Program-made: the position numbers and the translations under genes
Shown here: positions 42,920-51,149 of the stretch, one piece after another
How positions within the stretch are numbered: the first letter of the stretch is position 1
How the letters are laid out: each line of letters starts with the position of its first letter
NCBI GenBank assembly: GCA_040756735.1
Contig: JBFLYC010000023.1
Coordinates: 1-55,783, forward strand
Origin: JBFLYC01 sp040756735
GTDB taxonomy: Bacteria > Bacillota > DSM-16504 > Desulfitibacterales > Desulfitibacteraceae
Direction of reading: 5' to 3'
Length of the DNA: 55,783 nt
The notes under the pieces: model-generated
Databases searched by the model: none
What the model saw: the letters and a program-made list of their open reading frames with translations, nothing else
What the model was told of the DNA's origin: nothing

Positions 42920-43868
42920 AAATGCCACTAAGGGAGTGATGCTTATTCAAGTAGCCGTTTTGGGTGGAGCTGCACTTGATATTGTTATAAAAGTAAATGA
43001 ATTTCCCCAAAATGATCAGATTGTTTTTCCTCTTGCAGGACCATACTGGATGCCTGGGGGTTCCGCAGCGAATGTAGCAGTGGGCACAGCTCGTCTGGGC
43101 TTGAAAAGCTGTTTTTTAGGAAAGATTGGTGATGATGAACAAGGAAAGCAAATCTTAGATGCTTTTATTAAAGAGGGGGTCAATATCAAAGGCCTCATTA
43201 CGGTAAAAAATGGTCTTACAGCTCAATCAATAGTAGTAGTCAATAATGCTGGTGACCGGATCATCTACTCGTTGGGAGGTACTGCAATAATTGAAAAGTC
43301 TTCCGAACTTGTTGTGGAGTTGCTGCAGCAGGTTCAATTGTTGTATATCGCTGAAGCATTTGAAGATGTTGCTTTAAGAGCCATCAGTATGGCAAAAGGT
43401 CAGGCTATGGTCTTTTATGCTCCAGGCGGTATTTTCTCGCAGCACGGCATGGAGAAGCTTGGGGCTGTAATATCTCAAACTGATTATTTACTGGTAAGTC
43501 AGAATGAACTGCAGGACCTAACGGAGCAGATTGAAATGGAAGCATCGGTTAGAGCTCTTTTTGAATTGGGTGTAAAAAATATTATTGTTACTGCCGGAAA
43601 AAAGGGTAGTCTGTTGTTTTCCAGAGATGGTTCTAGAGTTGAAGTCCCTGCCTTTGAAAGTATACCAGTTGATACCACAGGTGCTGGGGATGCATTTGCT
43701 GCAGGGTTCATTTACAGCTTGCTGATGAAGTATCAACCAAGGCACGCTCTTAGTATTGGTAATGCATGTGCAGCAATGGCTATAAAAGACATGGGAGCTC
43801 GCAGTTCTATGCCAGACCTCACTAAACTTAAAAAATTTTTGCAGGAGAAACAGGTTTTTCTGAGGTGA
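42912..43868 (+). CDS. PfkB/ribokinase-family sugar kinase
   Basis: 318 residues from ATG 42912; ATG 42939 with GGGAG is equally likely. PfkB signature one is GGSAANVAVGTARLGLKSCFLGKIGDDEQG and signature two is DTTGAGDAFAAGFIYSLL (catalytic Asp within GAGD). It phosphorylates a sugar or nucleoside-like hydroxyl with ATP. It lies between an aldolase and an ADP-ribosylglycohydrolase, as in the YegV-YegU pair. Confidence 0.88.
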   Translation: MSKNATKGVMLIQVAVLGGAALDIVIKVNEFPQNDQIVFPLAGPYWMPGGSAANVAVGTARLGLKSCFLGKIGDDEQGKQILDAFIKEGVNIKGLITVKNGLTAQSIVVVNNAGDRIIYSLGGTAIIEKSSELVVELLQQVQLLYIAEAFEDVALRAISMAKGQAMVFYAPGGIFSQHGMEKLGAVISQTDYLLVSQNELQDLTEQIEMEASVRALFELGVKNIIVTAGKKGSLLFSRDGSRVEVPAFESIPVDTTGAGDAFAAGFIYSLLMKYQPRHALSIGNACAAMAIKDMGARSSMPDLTKLKKFLQEKQVFLR

Positions 43869-43873
43869 TCTTT

Positions 43874-44902
43874 GTGCTAAATTCGATGTTATGCGAAAAG
43901 GCCTTAGGATGTTTAACGGGTATTGCACTAGGGGATGCAATGGGTATGCCTTTAGAATTCATGACCCGAGAAGAGATACAAAATCGCTATGGTTATGTTG
44001 ATAGCCTGTTGAATCCTTCTCATTCCCATATTCACAGTTCCCTTGTAATGGGTCAGATTACAGATGATACAGAACAGACACTTTATTTGGCTGCATCCAT
44101 CATAAAGCATAAGGCTGTAACACCGGAGCTTTCTGCTGCGGCTCTGTTAAAATGGGCCAAAGAAAAGGATGCTTTTAACAAGAGTTATCTCGGGCCGAGT
44201 ACTAAAAAGGCATTAGAAAAGTTAATGAAAGGAGAAGACCCACATAAGACTGGAGGATTCTCGAATACTGTGGGAGCAGCCATGAAAATTGCTCCGGTAG
44301 GTCTAATCAATCCCGGAGATATTGACAATGCAGTTTTGGAGACAGTAAGTGCCAGTATTCCGACCCATGGGTCCAGTACAGCAATTGCAGCGGCTGCTGC
44401 TGTTGCGGCTTCCATTTCAACGGCTGCCCTGGAACAAGCGGATATTCAACAGGTATTTGAAGCTGGTTTACAAGGCGCTATTTTGGGAGCAAAGTATGGA
44501 AATTCGTATCCTGGTGCGTCTGTTGCCAAAAGAATGGAATTAGCCAGGAAGATTGTCCAGGACAGCAGTGGTTTTGATGAAGCAGTTATTAACTTGTGCG
44601 ACTATATTGGGGTGGATATGCTGTCTACTGAGTTGGTGCCCACAGCTTTTGGAATTATGATGGCTGCAAAAGGTGATCCAATGAAAAGCATCCTGGCAGC
44701 AGTAAACGCCGGCGGGGATACAGATACCCTGGCAGCAATAATAGGTGGAGTGACTGGAACTATGTCTGGCCCCAAGGTTTTCCCTAAAGAGCTTGTTGCT
44801 AAAATATTAGATGTTAACAGGCTGTATTTAAAGGAAACAGCTCTTGGCCTGGCAAACCTGGGTTGTGAAAGGTTCAAAAAAAGGTCTGCACCAAATAGTT
44901 GA
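43874..44902 (+). CDS. ADP-ribosylglycohydrolase-family protein
   Basis: About 342 residues from GTG 43874 (GAGGTGA upstream). Metal-binding motifs of the DraG/ARH family are present: GIALGDAMGMPLEF, ITDDTEQTLYLA and NAGGDTDTLAAIIGG. The family hydrolyses ADP-ribose or ribosyl linkages. In the YegU context it is thought to act on a small ribosylated compound, and the adjacent kinase and aldolase support a catabolic role here over removal of protein ADP-ribose. The 13-bp gap before the next gene supports an operon. Confidence 0.85.
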   Translation: MLNSMLCEKALGCLTGIALGDAMGMPLEFMTREEIQNRYGYVDSLLNPSHSHIHSSLVMGQITDDTEQTLYLAASIIKHKAVTPELSAAALLKWAKEKDAFNKSYLGPSTKKALEKLMKGEDPHKTGGFSNTVGAAMKIAPVGLINPGDIDNAVLETVSASIPTHGSSTAIAAAAAVAASISTAALEQADIQQVFEAGLQGAILGAKYGNSYPGASVAKRMELARKIVQDSSGFDEAVINLCDYIGVDMLSTELVPTAFGIMMAAKGDPMKSILAAVNAGGDTDTLAAIIGGVTGTMSGPKVFPKELVAKILDVNRLYLKETALGLANLGCERFKKRSAPNS

Positions 44903-44915
44903 AAGGGTGAAAGCG

Positions 44916-45935
44916 TTGAAAGCTGCGATTTATTATGGTCCTACGGATATTGTCCTTGGTAATGTTGAAGTGCCTCCAGTTGGAAAGGATAACCTCCTTG
45001 TTAAAGTAGAAGCGGCAGGAATATGTGGAACTGATCTCAAGACATATATGCGAGGCCACCACCTATTTAAACCACCATGTATATTGGGACATGAATTTTG
45101 CGGAAGAATTGTAGAAGTTGGTGCAAATGTAAAGGGTTTTAATGTAAATGACAGGATTGCAGCAGCTCCTTATGTACCATGCGGAAAGTGCTTTTATTGT
45201 ATAAAAGGAGAGATGGAACTGTGTAATAGTCAAAAAACCCTCAACGGTGTGTTTGCAGAATATGTGCAGATACCTAAAGGAGTTGTAGAGAAAGGTATGA
45301 TACTGGTCCCTGAGCATGTTAGCAGCCGTGATGCTGCTTTGGTTGAGCCCCTGGCCTGCTGTATTAATGCCCTTGAGGACTGCAACATTGCCTGTGGAGA
45401 TGCAATATTAATTGTCGGCGGTGGTCCAATGGGTTTACTTTTGCTGCAACTATGCAAAGCATCAGGGGCAGGCAAAATTATCGTCAGCGAACCTGTTGCT
45501 AAGAGGAGAAAGGCCGCTCAAGACATGGGGGCCTTGGTAGTTAACCCTTTTGAAGAGGACCTGGACAGAGTAGTAAAAGAACAAACTGAGGGAAGGGGAG
45601 CAGATGTAGTCTTGGTCTGTTTAGCTGTGCCGGAGGTGATTGCCCAAACCTTATCCTTAAGCCGTAAGGGTGGTGTAGTGAACATTTTTGGGGGAATGCC
45701 TAAAGGTACTCTAGTTGATATTGATCTTAACATTATTCATTATGGGCAGGTAAGGCTGCTGGGGAGCTTTGGTTTTGCGCCCAAACACTTTAAATCAGCC
45801 ATGACCTTAATTTCCCATGGTGTTATTAAGCTTGACAGGATTGTTAGTCATTGTTTTCCTTTTTCGGAAATTGTTCGTGTTTTTAGAGATTATGATGGGC
45901 AGGAAATGCTAAAAGTAATAATAGATATGAATTAA
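44916..45935 (+). CDS. Zinc-dependent alcohol dehydrogenase (MDR family)
   Basis: About 340 residues from TTG 44916 with GAAAGGGTG; a longer start inside the upstream gene is unlikely. Catalytic zinc ligands lie in AGICGTDLKTY and ILGHEFCGRI. Structural zinc cysteines are CGKCFYCIKGEMELC, and the NAD fold is ILIVGGGPMGLLLLQL. It is closest in layout to sorbitol, threonine or galactitol-phosphate dehydrogenases. It probably oxidises a polyol or sugar alcohol in the same pathway as the flanking kinases. It does not look like a methylene-H4MPT dehydrogenase. Confidence 0.85.
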   Translation: MKAAIYYGPTDIVLGNVEVPPVGKDNLLVKVEAAGICGTDLKTYMRGHHLFKPPCILGHEFCGRIVEVGANVKGFNVNDRIAAAPYVPCGKCFYCIKGEMELCNSQKTLNGVFAEYVQIPKGVVEKGMILVPEHVSSRDAALVEPLACCINALEDCNIACGDAILIVGGGPMGLLLLQLCKASGAGKIIVSEPVAKRRKAAQDMGALVVNPFEEDLDRVVKEQTEGRGADVVLVCLAVPEVIAQTLSLSRKGGVVNIFGGMPKGTLVDIDLNIIHYGQVRLLGSFGFAPKHFKSAMTLISHGVIKLDRIVSHCFPFSEIVRVFRDYDGQEMLKVIIDMN

Positions 45936-45953
45936 TAAAGTTGAGGTGCAAGC

Positions 45954-47453
45954 ATGTATTTAGGCATCGACTTTGGTACAGGAGGCTGCAAAGCAGCCTT
46001 ATTGACCTGGGGACATTCCACCATTCAAGAGGCAAGAAGTGAGAAACATGAATACTATTTAAGCAGTGCAGCGTACAAGACTTATTATGGTAACACGAGC
46101 AGCGAGGTTGAGCAAGCTCCGGAGGACTGGTGGAAGGCTTTGATAAAAGCTGTTCAAATGGTAACAGCTAAAGCACAAATCAATCCTAAGGATATCAAGG
46201 GCATTGGGTTAAGCGGTCATTCACCATCTATTCTGCCCATTGGGAAACACGGCGAGCCCCTTACACGCGCAATAATATGGCAAGATGCTCGCGCAGTTCA
46301 AGAGGCACAGATGTTAAGTGAAACTGCAGAGTGGAAGCAGTCACCTACTAATTTTGATGCAAAAGTGCTTTGGTTTAAATATAAAGAACCAAAGATATAT
46401 CAAAAGGCCAAAGTTTTTTTACAGCCCAAAGATTACATTGCTTTGAAGCTATGCGGAAGGATACAGATAGATTCTGCATCTGCATCTTCCTGGCTGACCT
46501 TTGACCGTAAGAGGAGGGTTTGGACCTCATTATCTCAGGGTATCGATGTGGAAAAACTACCCGAGGTTGTAGACCCATGGGAAGTCATTGGGGAATTAAC
46601 TGCAGATTCTGCTGAAATCCTAGGCTTACACCCGGGCATACCAATTGTTTCGGGAAGTATTGACGCTTTTTGTGAAGCGTTGGGTGCGGGAATCATTGAA
46701 GAAGGGCAAACCTGTGAGGTGACAGGCACCTCAACCTGTTTGCTATCCTGTATGCAAGAGGATTTGGGGATGCAGCACTTTGTTTATCAACATGTAATTC
46801 CTGATAAGTATTTAAAAATATTAACCATGTCCTGTACAGGAGGAGCCTTAAAGTGGTTTGTTGATACTTTTTACCGCACCAGGGAAAAAGATGACCTAAT
46901 AGTTAAATGCCTGGAGGAGCTTATACCTGGCACCAGGCCTGGTGCAGGCGGCCTGATATTCTTACCTTACTTATGTGGAGAAAGAAGTCCTATCTGGGAT
47001 CCTGGCGCAAAGGGCGTTTTTTTTGGCATTTCACAGGAACACACCATGGCGGACTTTTTGCAGGCTATTCTAGAGGGCGTAGCTTTTGGTCTCAAACATA
47101 ATATTAATGAACTGCAAAGAGATGGTATTGCTGTTGGCAGTATTCATGCTGTGGGAGGAGCCTCTGCCAATGCGCATTGGCTGCAGGTTAAAGCTGATGT
47201 TGCTGATAGGCCTTTTTATAAACTGGCTGTGAATGAAGGAGCATTGATGGGCAATATAATGCTGGCATCTTTTGCCACAGGTTATTGTCAATCCTTTAAA
47301 AGAATTGTTGAGGAAATTTTAATTACAGATGAAGAGTATTATCCCCGCAAGGAGTATAGGGAAATGTACCAGCAATATTTTGGTGTTTTTAAAGAATTAT
47401 ACCCTAGATTAAAAGATTTGTTTACGGTTAACCAGAATATAAGAAAATTTTAA
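45954..47453 (+). CDS. FGGY-family carbohydrate kinase (xylulokinase-like)
   Basis: 499 residues. The ATPase fold opens with YLGIDFGTGGCKAALL. IKGIGLSGHSPSILPIGKHGEPLTRAIIWQDARA is the substrate region, VSGSIDAFCEALGAG and EVTGTSTCLLSC are the ATP-site motifs, and LPYLCGERSPIWDPGAKGVFFG is near-diagnostic of xylulokinase-like members. It phosphorylates a ketopentose or similar. It is the last gene of the carbohydrate set, 18 bp after the dehydrogenase. Confidence 0.88.
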   Translation: MYLGIDFGTGGCKAALLTWGHSTIQEARSEKHEYYLSSAAYKTYYGNTSSEVEQAPEDWWKALIKAVQMVTAKAQINPKDIKGIGLSGHSPSILPIGKHGEPLTRAIIWQDARAVQEAQMLSETAEWKQSPTNFDAKVLWFKYKEPKIYQKAKVFLQPKDYIALKLCGRIQIDSASASSWLTFDRKRRVWTSLSQGIDVEKLPEVVDPWEVIGELTADSAEILGLHPGIPIVSGSIDAFCEALGAGIIEEGQTCEVTGTSTCLLSCMQEDLGMQHFVYQHVIPDKYLKILTMSCTGGALKWFVDTFYRTREKDDLIVKCLEELIPGTRPGAGGLIFLPYLCGERSPIWDPGAKGVFFGISQEHTMADFLQAILEGVAFGLKHNINELQRDGIAVGSIHAVGGASANAHWLQVKADVADRPFYKLAVNEGALMGNIMLASFATGYCQSFKRIVEEILITDEEYYPRKEYREMYQQYFGVFKELYPRLKDLFTVNQNIRKF

Positions 47454-47457
47454 AGTT

Positions 47458-47491
47458 GGAAACTTATGATAACGTGAAAAGAAAAGTTTCC
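47458..47491. repeat. Inverted repeat after the FGGY kinase
   Basis: GGAAACTT and AAGTTTCC, separated by 18 nt, with no T-tract of note. It is either a weak terminator or an enhancer site for the sigma-54 activator about 55-85 bp upstream of the -24 element. Confidence 0.4.
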
Positions 47492-47543
47492 GTTAAATGG
47501 AGTCATTTCCCCGTACCACTATTCATAAACAGTATCTAGTATA

Positions 47544-47560
47544 TGGCATGTATTTTGCTT
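47544..47560 (+). promoter_or_regulatory. Sigma-54 (-24/-12) promoter of the ECF-fwd operon
   Basis: TGGCATGTATTTTGCTT. GG (47545-47546) and GC (47557-47558) are spaced by exactly 10 bp within TGGCAT and TTGCTT. It is nearly the same as the promoter at 33468. Confidence 0.78.
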
Positions 47561-47731
47561 ATTAATACTAAAGGAATAGAGCTTAAGGCAAGCATTAGGG
47601 TTCTAAAACTGGTAATAGGAGGTGTTTGCCAGGTTTATGGTTTGTAGGTCGGTTTTTATAATATTTTAAGGTCCAACTTCCAGAATGGAGAAATGTCTCC
47701 AATAATGAAAACTAAAACGAGGAGGATTAAA

Positions 47732-48484
47732 ATGAGTGATGATTTGAAACCAGTTGTTGGTAGTTCACCGGTTCATGTAAAAAAGGTACATCCTGCAGTA
47801 ATAGCTGTCTGGGCTGCTTTTATTGCCATTACAGGATTACTGCCAGTGATTCCTGTCATTGGGACCGGGGCAACTTTTAGTTTGGCTGATGCCGCTGTAG
47901 TATTGGCAGGAGTAATGTTTGGACCAGTTTTTGGTACTTTATCCGCGGCGATTGGAAGTTTTATAGGGCAATTAATAGCGCCGCATTCTGCTGTATTTGG
48001 AGTACTATCTTTTATTCCATCTACCTTGGTTGCATTTACAGCCGGCTTATTAATGTTAAGAAAATGGAATTATGTAATGGGCATTTTTATCCTTGCAATT
48101 ATTGTATGGCTGTTGTTTCCATTAGGGAGAGAGGCCTGGTTCCAGATAACTCATTGGATTATTACTTTAATCATTGTTTATCCGGCAGGCAGGTGGGGAA
48201 TGAGCTTTATCAAATCCGGAGATATCAAAAAAATGTATATTGGAGTATTCTTGATTTCTTTTGTTGGTTGTATGGCAGCTCATGCTCTTGGCTGCATTAT
48301 GGCTATTCCAATGTTTCAGCTGCCTAGAGAAGTATGGTTGGCTGTTATGCCCATAGTAATTCCTCAGCGGATTGTATTTGCCATCTTGGCTGGGGTTATA
48401 GGAGTTCCCTTATTGATAGGACTGCCGAAAATAGGTATAACTGTTGGTCCTAAACTTCTAGAGGAAGAATCAGGGCAGGTATAG
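47732..48484 (+). CDS. ECF-type transporter S component
   Basis: 250 residues from ATG 47732 with an excellent GAGGAGG. Six to eight hydrophobic segments; an N-terminal VWAAFIAITGLLPVIPVIGTGATFSLADAAVVLAGVMFGP pattern is typical of ECF S components, which bind a vitamin or cofactor precursor. Substrate is unknown. It is followed by EcfT and two EcfA genes, so it is a dedicated (group I) system. The rest of the operon (ATP-grasp, Fwd/Ftr) suggests a C1-cofactor or pterin precursor (inference). Confidence 0.75.
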   Translation: MSDDLKPVVGSSPVHVKKVHPAVIAVWAAFIAITGLLPVIPVIGTGATFSLADAAVVLAGVMFGPVFGTLSAAIGSFIGQLIAPHSAVFGVLSFIPSTLVAFTAGLLMLRKWNYVMGIFILAIIVWLLFPLGREAWFQITHWIITLIIVYPAGRWGMSFIKSGDIKKMYIGVFLISFVGCMAAHALGCIMAIPMFQLPREVWLAVMPIVIPQRIVFAILAGVIGVPLLIGLPKIGITVGPKLLEEESGQV

Positions 48485-48506
48485 CTGTCATAGTCAATTT
48501 GCCATT

Positions 48507-48542
48507 CTAGCGCTGTACCACTGTGCAGCGCTAGGATTTTTA
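48507..48542 (+). terminator. Rho-independent terminator inside the ECF operon
   Basis: CTAGCGCTG/CAGCGCTAG, 9 bp perfect, 10-nt loop, followed by GATTTTTA. Placed between the S component and EcfT, it would reduce downstream transcription relative to the S gene. Confidence 0.75.
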
Positions 48543-48564
48543 CTTATAAAAAGAGGTGTTTGAC

Positions 48565-49383
48565 GTGAGTATGGTTCAATATTATCCAGGCAAAACCTTT
48601 ATTCACTGTCTTGATCCCAGGGTAAAGGTTGTTTCTTTGTTTATACTAACCATTGTTATCTTTTTGATAACAAATTTTATAGTAATTTCTCTAATATTTT
48701 TAGGCACATTGATTTTTTGGCTAAAAGCAAGGCTGCCAATAAGCATCTTGTATTTTTATATGAAGATTTTAGCTGTTTTGTTGGTGATTTTAATAGCCAT
48801 GCAGGCGCTTTTTTATCCAGGCAGCACAATTATATTCAGTCCTATTATCCCAGAAGTCATTCCCCTGCTAGGTGGATTGGGAAAAATTTCTAAAGAAGGT
48901 TTAATTTTTGGGCTTATAATATCATTTAGACTTGTAACTTTAATTTGTTTAATGCCCTTAATAACCTTTACTACCTCAATAGAGAAAATGGCTTTAGGAT
49001 TAATAAAAATGGGGCTGCCTTATACCGTAGCCTATACTGCCACAACCGCTTTAAACATGATACCTATTCTCCAGACCGAGCTGGGAATAATTATTGATGC
49101 TCAAAGATTAAGAGCTTTTCAGACATTTGAAAAGGGTACCTTTTCACAAAAGGTTAAGGCGTATCCTACCTTGGTCATTCCTCTTATCATGGGGTCCATG
49201 AGAAGGGCTCAGTCCATGGGAGTAGCCATGGATTCCAAGGCTTTTGGTGCAAGTAAAACCAGGACTTTTTTGGAGGATATTACCATGCAGAAGAAGGATT
49301 GGGCTTTCATGATTTTGGTTGTGCTATTTTGTATTACCGGTGTCTATGTGAATTTTTCCGGCTTTTTAGGTATCTTTAATTAA
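48565..49383 (+). CDS. ecfT: ECF transporter transmembrane protein EcfT
   Basis: About 272 residues from GTG 48565 (AGAGGTG upstream). Five or so membrane helices; YYPGKTFIHCLDPRVKVVSLFILTIVIF is the classical EcfT start, and the cytosolic coupling region has AQRLRAFQTFEKGTF and a later RRAQSMGVAMDSKAFGA containing the Ala-Arg-Gly-like coupling helix. It joins the S component to the ATPases. Confidence 0.88.
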   Translation: MSMVQYYPGKTFIHCLDPRVKVVSLFILTIVIFLITNFIVISLIFLGTLIFWLKARLPISILYFYMKILAVLLVILIAMQALFYPGSTIIFSPIIPEVIPLLGGLGKISKEGLIFGLIISFRLVTLICLMPLITFTTSIEKMALGLIKMGLPYTVAYTATTALNMIPILQTELGIIIDAQRLRAFQTFEKGTFSQKVKAYPTLVIPLIMGSMRRAQSMGVAMDSKAFGASKTRTFLEDITMQKKDWAFMILVVLFCITGVYVNFSGFLGIFN

Positions 49384-49396
49384 GTGAGGTGGCATA

Positions 49397-50263
49397 ATGA
49401 ACTCTTTCGAAGATGCCCATATATATTTTGAAAGCGTATCTTACAAGTATCCTAATGCCAGTATTAATGCTATTAATAATATCAATGTTAGCATTAAAAA
49501 AGGGCAGTTTGTTGTATTAATGGGAGCTAATGGCGCTGGAAAAACAACCTTTTGCCAGCTTCTAAACGGCATTATCCCCCATTCCGTGGGGGGAATGCTT
49601 ATGGGCACCGTAAAGGTGGCGGGTTTGGATACCAAGCATCACAAGATTGCTGAACTATCTCAAAAGGTAGGGTTAGTGCTGCAGGATCCTGAATCTCAGC
49701 TTTTTACCGGTTCAGTGAAAAGTGAAGTAGCCTTTGGTTCCGAAAATCTGGGTATACCAGTAAATGAGTTAAGAGACAGGTTGGAATGGGCTTTAAAAGT
49801 AGTCAGATTGGAACAGTTTATTGACAGGTCTCCTTCAGCCCTTTCCGGAGGGCAGAAGCAAAGGCTGGCTATTGCTTCTGTGATTGCCATGCGCCCAGAA
49901 ATTCTGGTTTTGGATGAGCCTACATCTCAGTTGGACCCTATAGGGAGTTATGAGGTTTTTACTGTTGTTAAGGAGTTAAATCAAAAATACGGCATGACTA
50001 TTGTCATGGCTACTCATCATAGTGAAGAAATAGCAGAGTTCAGCGACAGGATCTTGGTATTTGACGAGGGGGTACTGGTTGGTGATGGAAGCCCTAAAGA
50101 AATATTTACCCAAAAAGAACTTTTGCTGAAAACATGGATACGCGAGCCACAGGTTTCAGCTCTGGCCAATTATTTGAAACAGAGGGGAATTGATATGCCT
50201 GAATTTCCCATTACAGTGGAAGAAATGGAAAAGTATATTTTGGAGTTATTTCAATACGGATAG
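49397..50263 (+). CDS. ECF transporter ATPase 1
   Basis: 288 residues. Walker A GANGAGKT (43-50), Q-loop VLQDPESQLFTGSV, signature LSGGQKQRLAIASVIA, Walker B ILVLDEPTSQLDP and the H-loop ATHH are all intact. It lies 13 bp after EcfT. With the second ATPase it forms the heterodimeric motor. Confidence 0.92.
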   Translation: MNSFEDAHIYFESVSYKYPNASINAINNINVSIKKGQFVVLMGANGAGKTTFCQLLNGIIPHSVGGMLMGTVKVAGLDTKHHKIAELSQKVGLVLQDPESQLFTGSVKSEVAFGSENLGIPVNELRDRLEWALKVVRLEQFIDRSPSALSGGQKQRLAIASVIAMRPEILVLDEPTSQLDPIGSYEVFTVVKELNQKYGMTIVMATHHSEEIAEFSDRILVFDEGVLVGDGSPKEIFTQKELLLKTWIREPQVSALANYLKQRGIDMPEFPITVEEMEKYILELFQYG

Positions 50264-50283
50264 CGCTTGGGGGGTATATTTAA

Positions 50284-51141
50284 ATGCAGGAACCTGTAAT
50301 TAAAATTGAAAATGTTGACTATTATTATCATGGAAATGTTAAAGCCTTGGAAAACGTCAATATTAATATTTATAGAAATGAAATCGTAGGCATTATCGGA
50401 CAAAATGGGGCAGGAAAAACCACTTTGTTAAAAAATTTGTTAGGGCTGCTTAAACCCACAAGAGGCCGGGTACTCATCGATGGGATAGACACTAGAAAAC
50501 TGAGCGTTGCAGAATTGGCTGTAAGGGAAGGATTTGTTTTGCAGAATCCTGACAGGCAGCTGTTTGCAGATACAGTTGATAAAGAGGTTGCTTTTGGCCC
50601 GCAAAACCTGGGCTTGCCTGAGGAGGAAATAAATATTAGGGCAAGAGAGGCCATGGAGGCTGTAGGCATAGAAAAGTTTTCTACTGTTTATCCACTGTCC
50701 TTGAGTAAAGGCGACAGGGCAAAAGTGGTGATAGCTTCGGTTTTAGCCATGAAGCCTAACATCATTATTTTAGATGAACCTACAACCGGCCAAGATTATC
50801 TTGGCTGCATGCAGATCATGCAGATTGCACGTAAGCTGCATGAGCAGGGACATACAATCCTTATAGTAACTCATAATATGTCCTTGGTTGCTGAGTATAC
50901 CGACAGGACAATAGTTCTTTGCAAGGGAAAGGTGCTTCTTGACGGCGCCACAAGGTATGTATTTACCCAGACTGAAGTTTTAAAAGAAACCTATATTATT
51001 CCCCCACAAGTAACCCAACTTGCTCAGAGACTGAGGAACAAGTTGGATATTTCACCGAAAGCGTTAACAGTAGAAGAATTAGGGGACGAGATTATCGCGA
51101 AATTGAACAGCCGCAGGAAAAAGAAGCTGGTGGCGCAATAA
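50284..51141 (+). CDS. ECF transporter ATPase 2
   Basis: 285 residues. Walker A GQNGAGKT (39-46), Q-loop VLQNPDRQLFADTV, Walker B IIILDEPTTGQD and H-loop VTHN are kept. The ABC signature is LSKGDRAKV in place of LSGGQ, a variant seen in some ECF ATPases, so one of the two ATP sites is non-canonical. It has a GGGGGGT ribosome site. Confidence 0.9.
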   Translation: MQEPVIKIENVDYYYHGNVKALENVNINIYRNEIVGIIGQNGAGKTTLLKNLLGLLKPTRGRVLIDGIDTRKLSVAELAVREGFVLQNPDRQLFADTVDKEVAFGPQNLGLPEEEINIRAREAMEAVGIEKFSTVYPLSLSKGDRAKVVIASVLAMKPNIIILDEPTTGQDYLGCMQIMQIARKLHEQGHTILIVTHNMSLVAEYTDRTIVLCKGKVLLDGATRYVFTQTEVLKETYIIPPQVTQLAQRLRNKLDISPKALTVEELGDEIIAKLNSRRKKKLVAQ

Positions 51142-51149
51142 ATCATTCT

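Larger units (their letters stand above)
47454..47731. other. Control region of the ECF-fwd operon
   Basis: A 278-bp gap with an inverted repeat (47458-47491), a sigma-54 promoter (47544-47560) and an untranslated leader of about 160 nt. I see no recognisable riboswitch, although an ECF S gene is often riboswitch-controlled. Confidence 0.55.

Noticed and set aside
44916..45935. Zinc alcohol dehydrogenase considered as a missing methylene-H4MPT dehydrogenase
   Set aside because: It has the MDR zinc motifs and NAD fold; MtdA/MtdB are unrelated proteins, so that pathway step is still unassigned.
47561..47731. Riboswitch in the leader of the ECF S-component gene
   Set aside because: No conserved core of TPP, FMN, cobalamin, THF or other known riboswitches could be recognised by eye.
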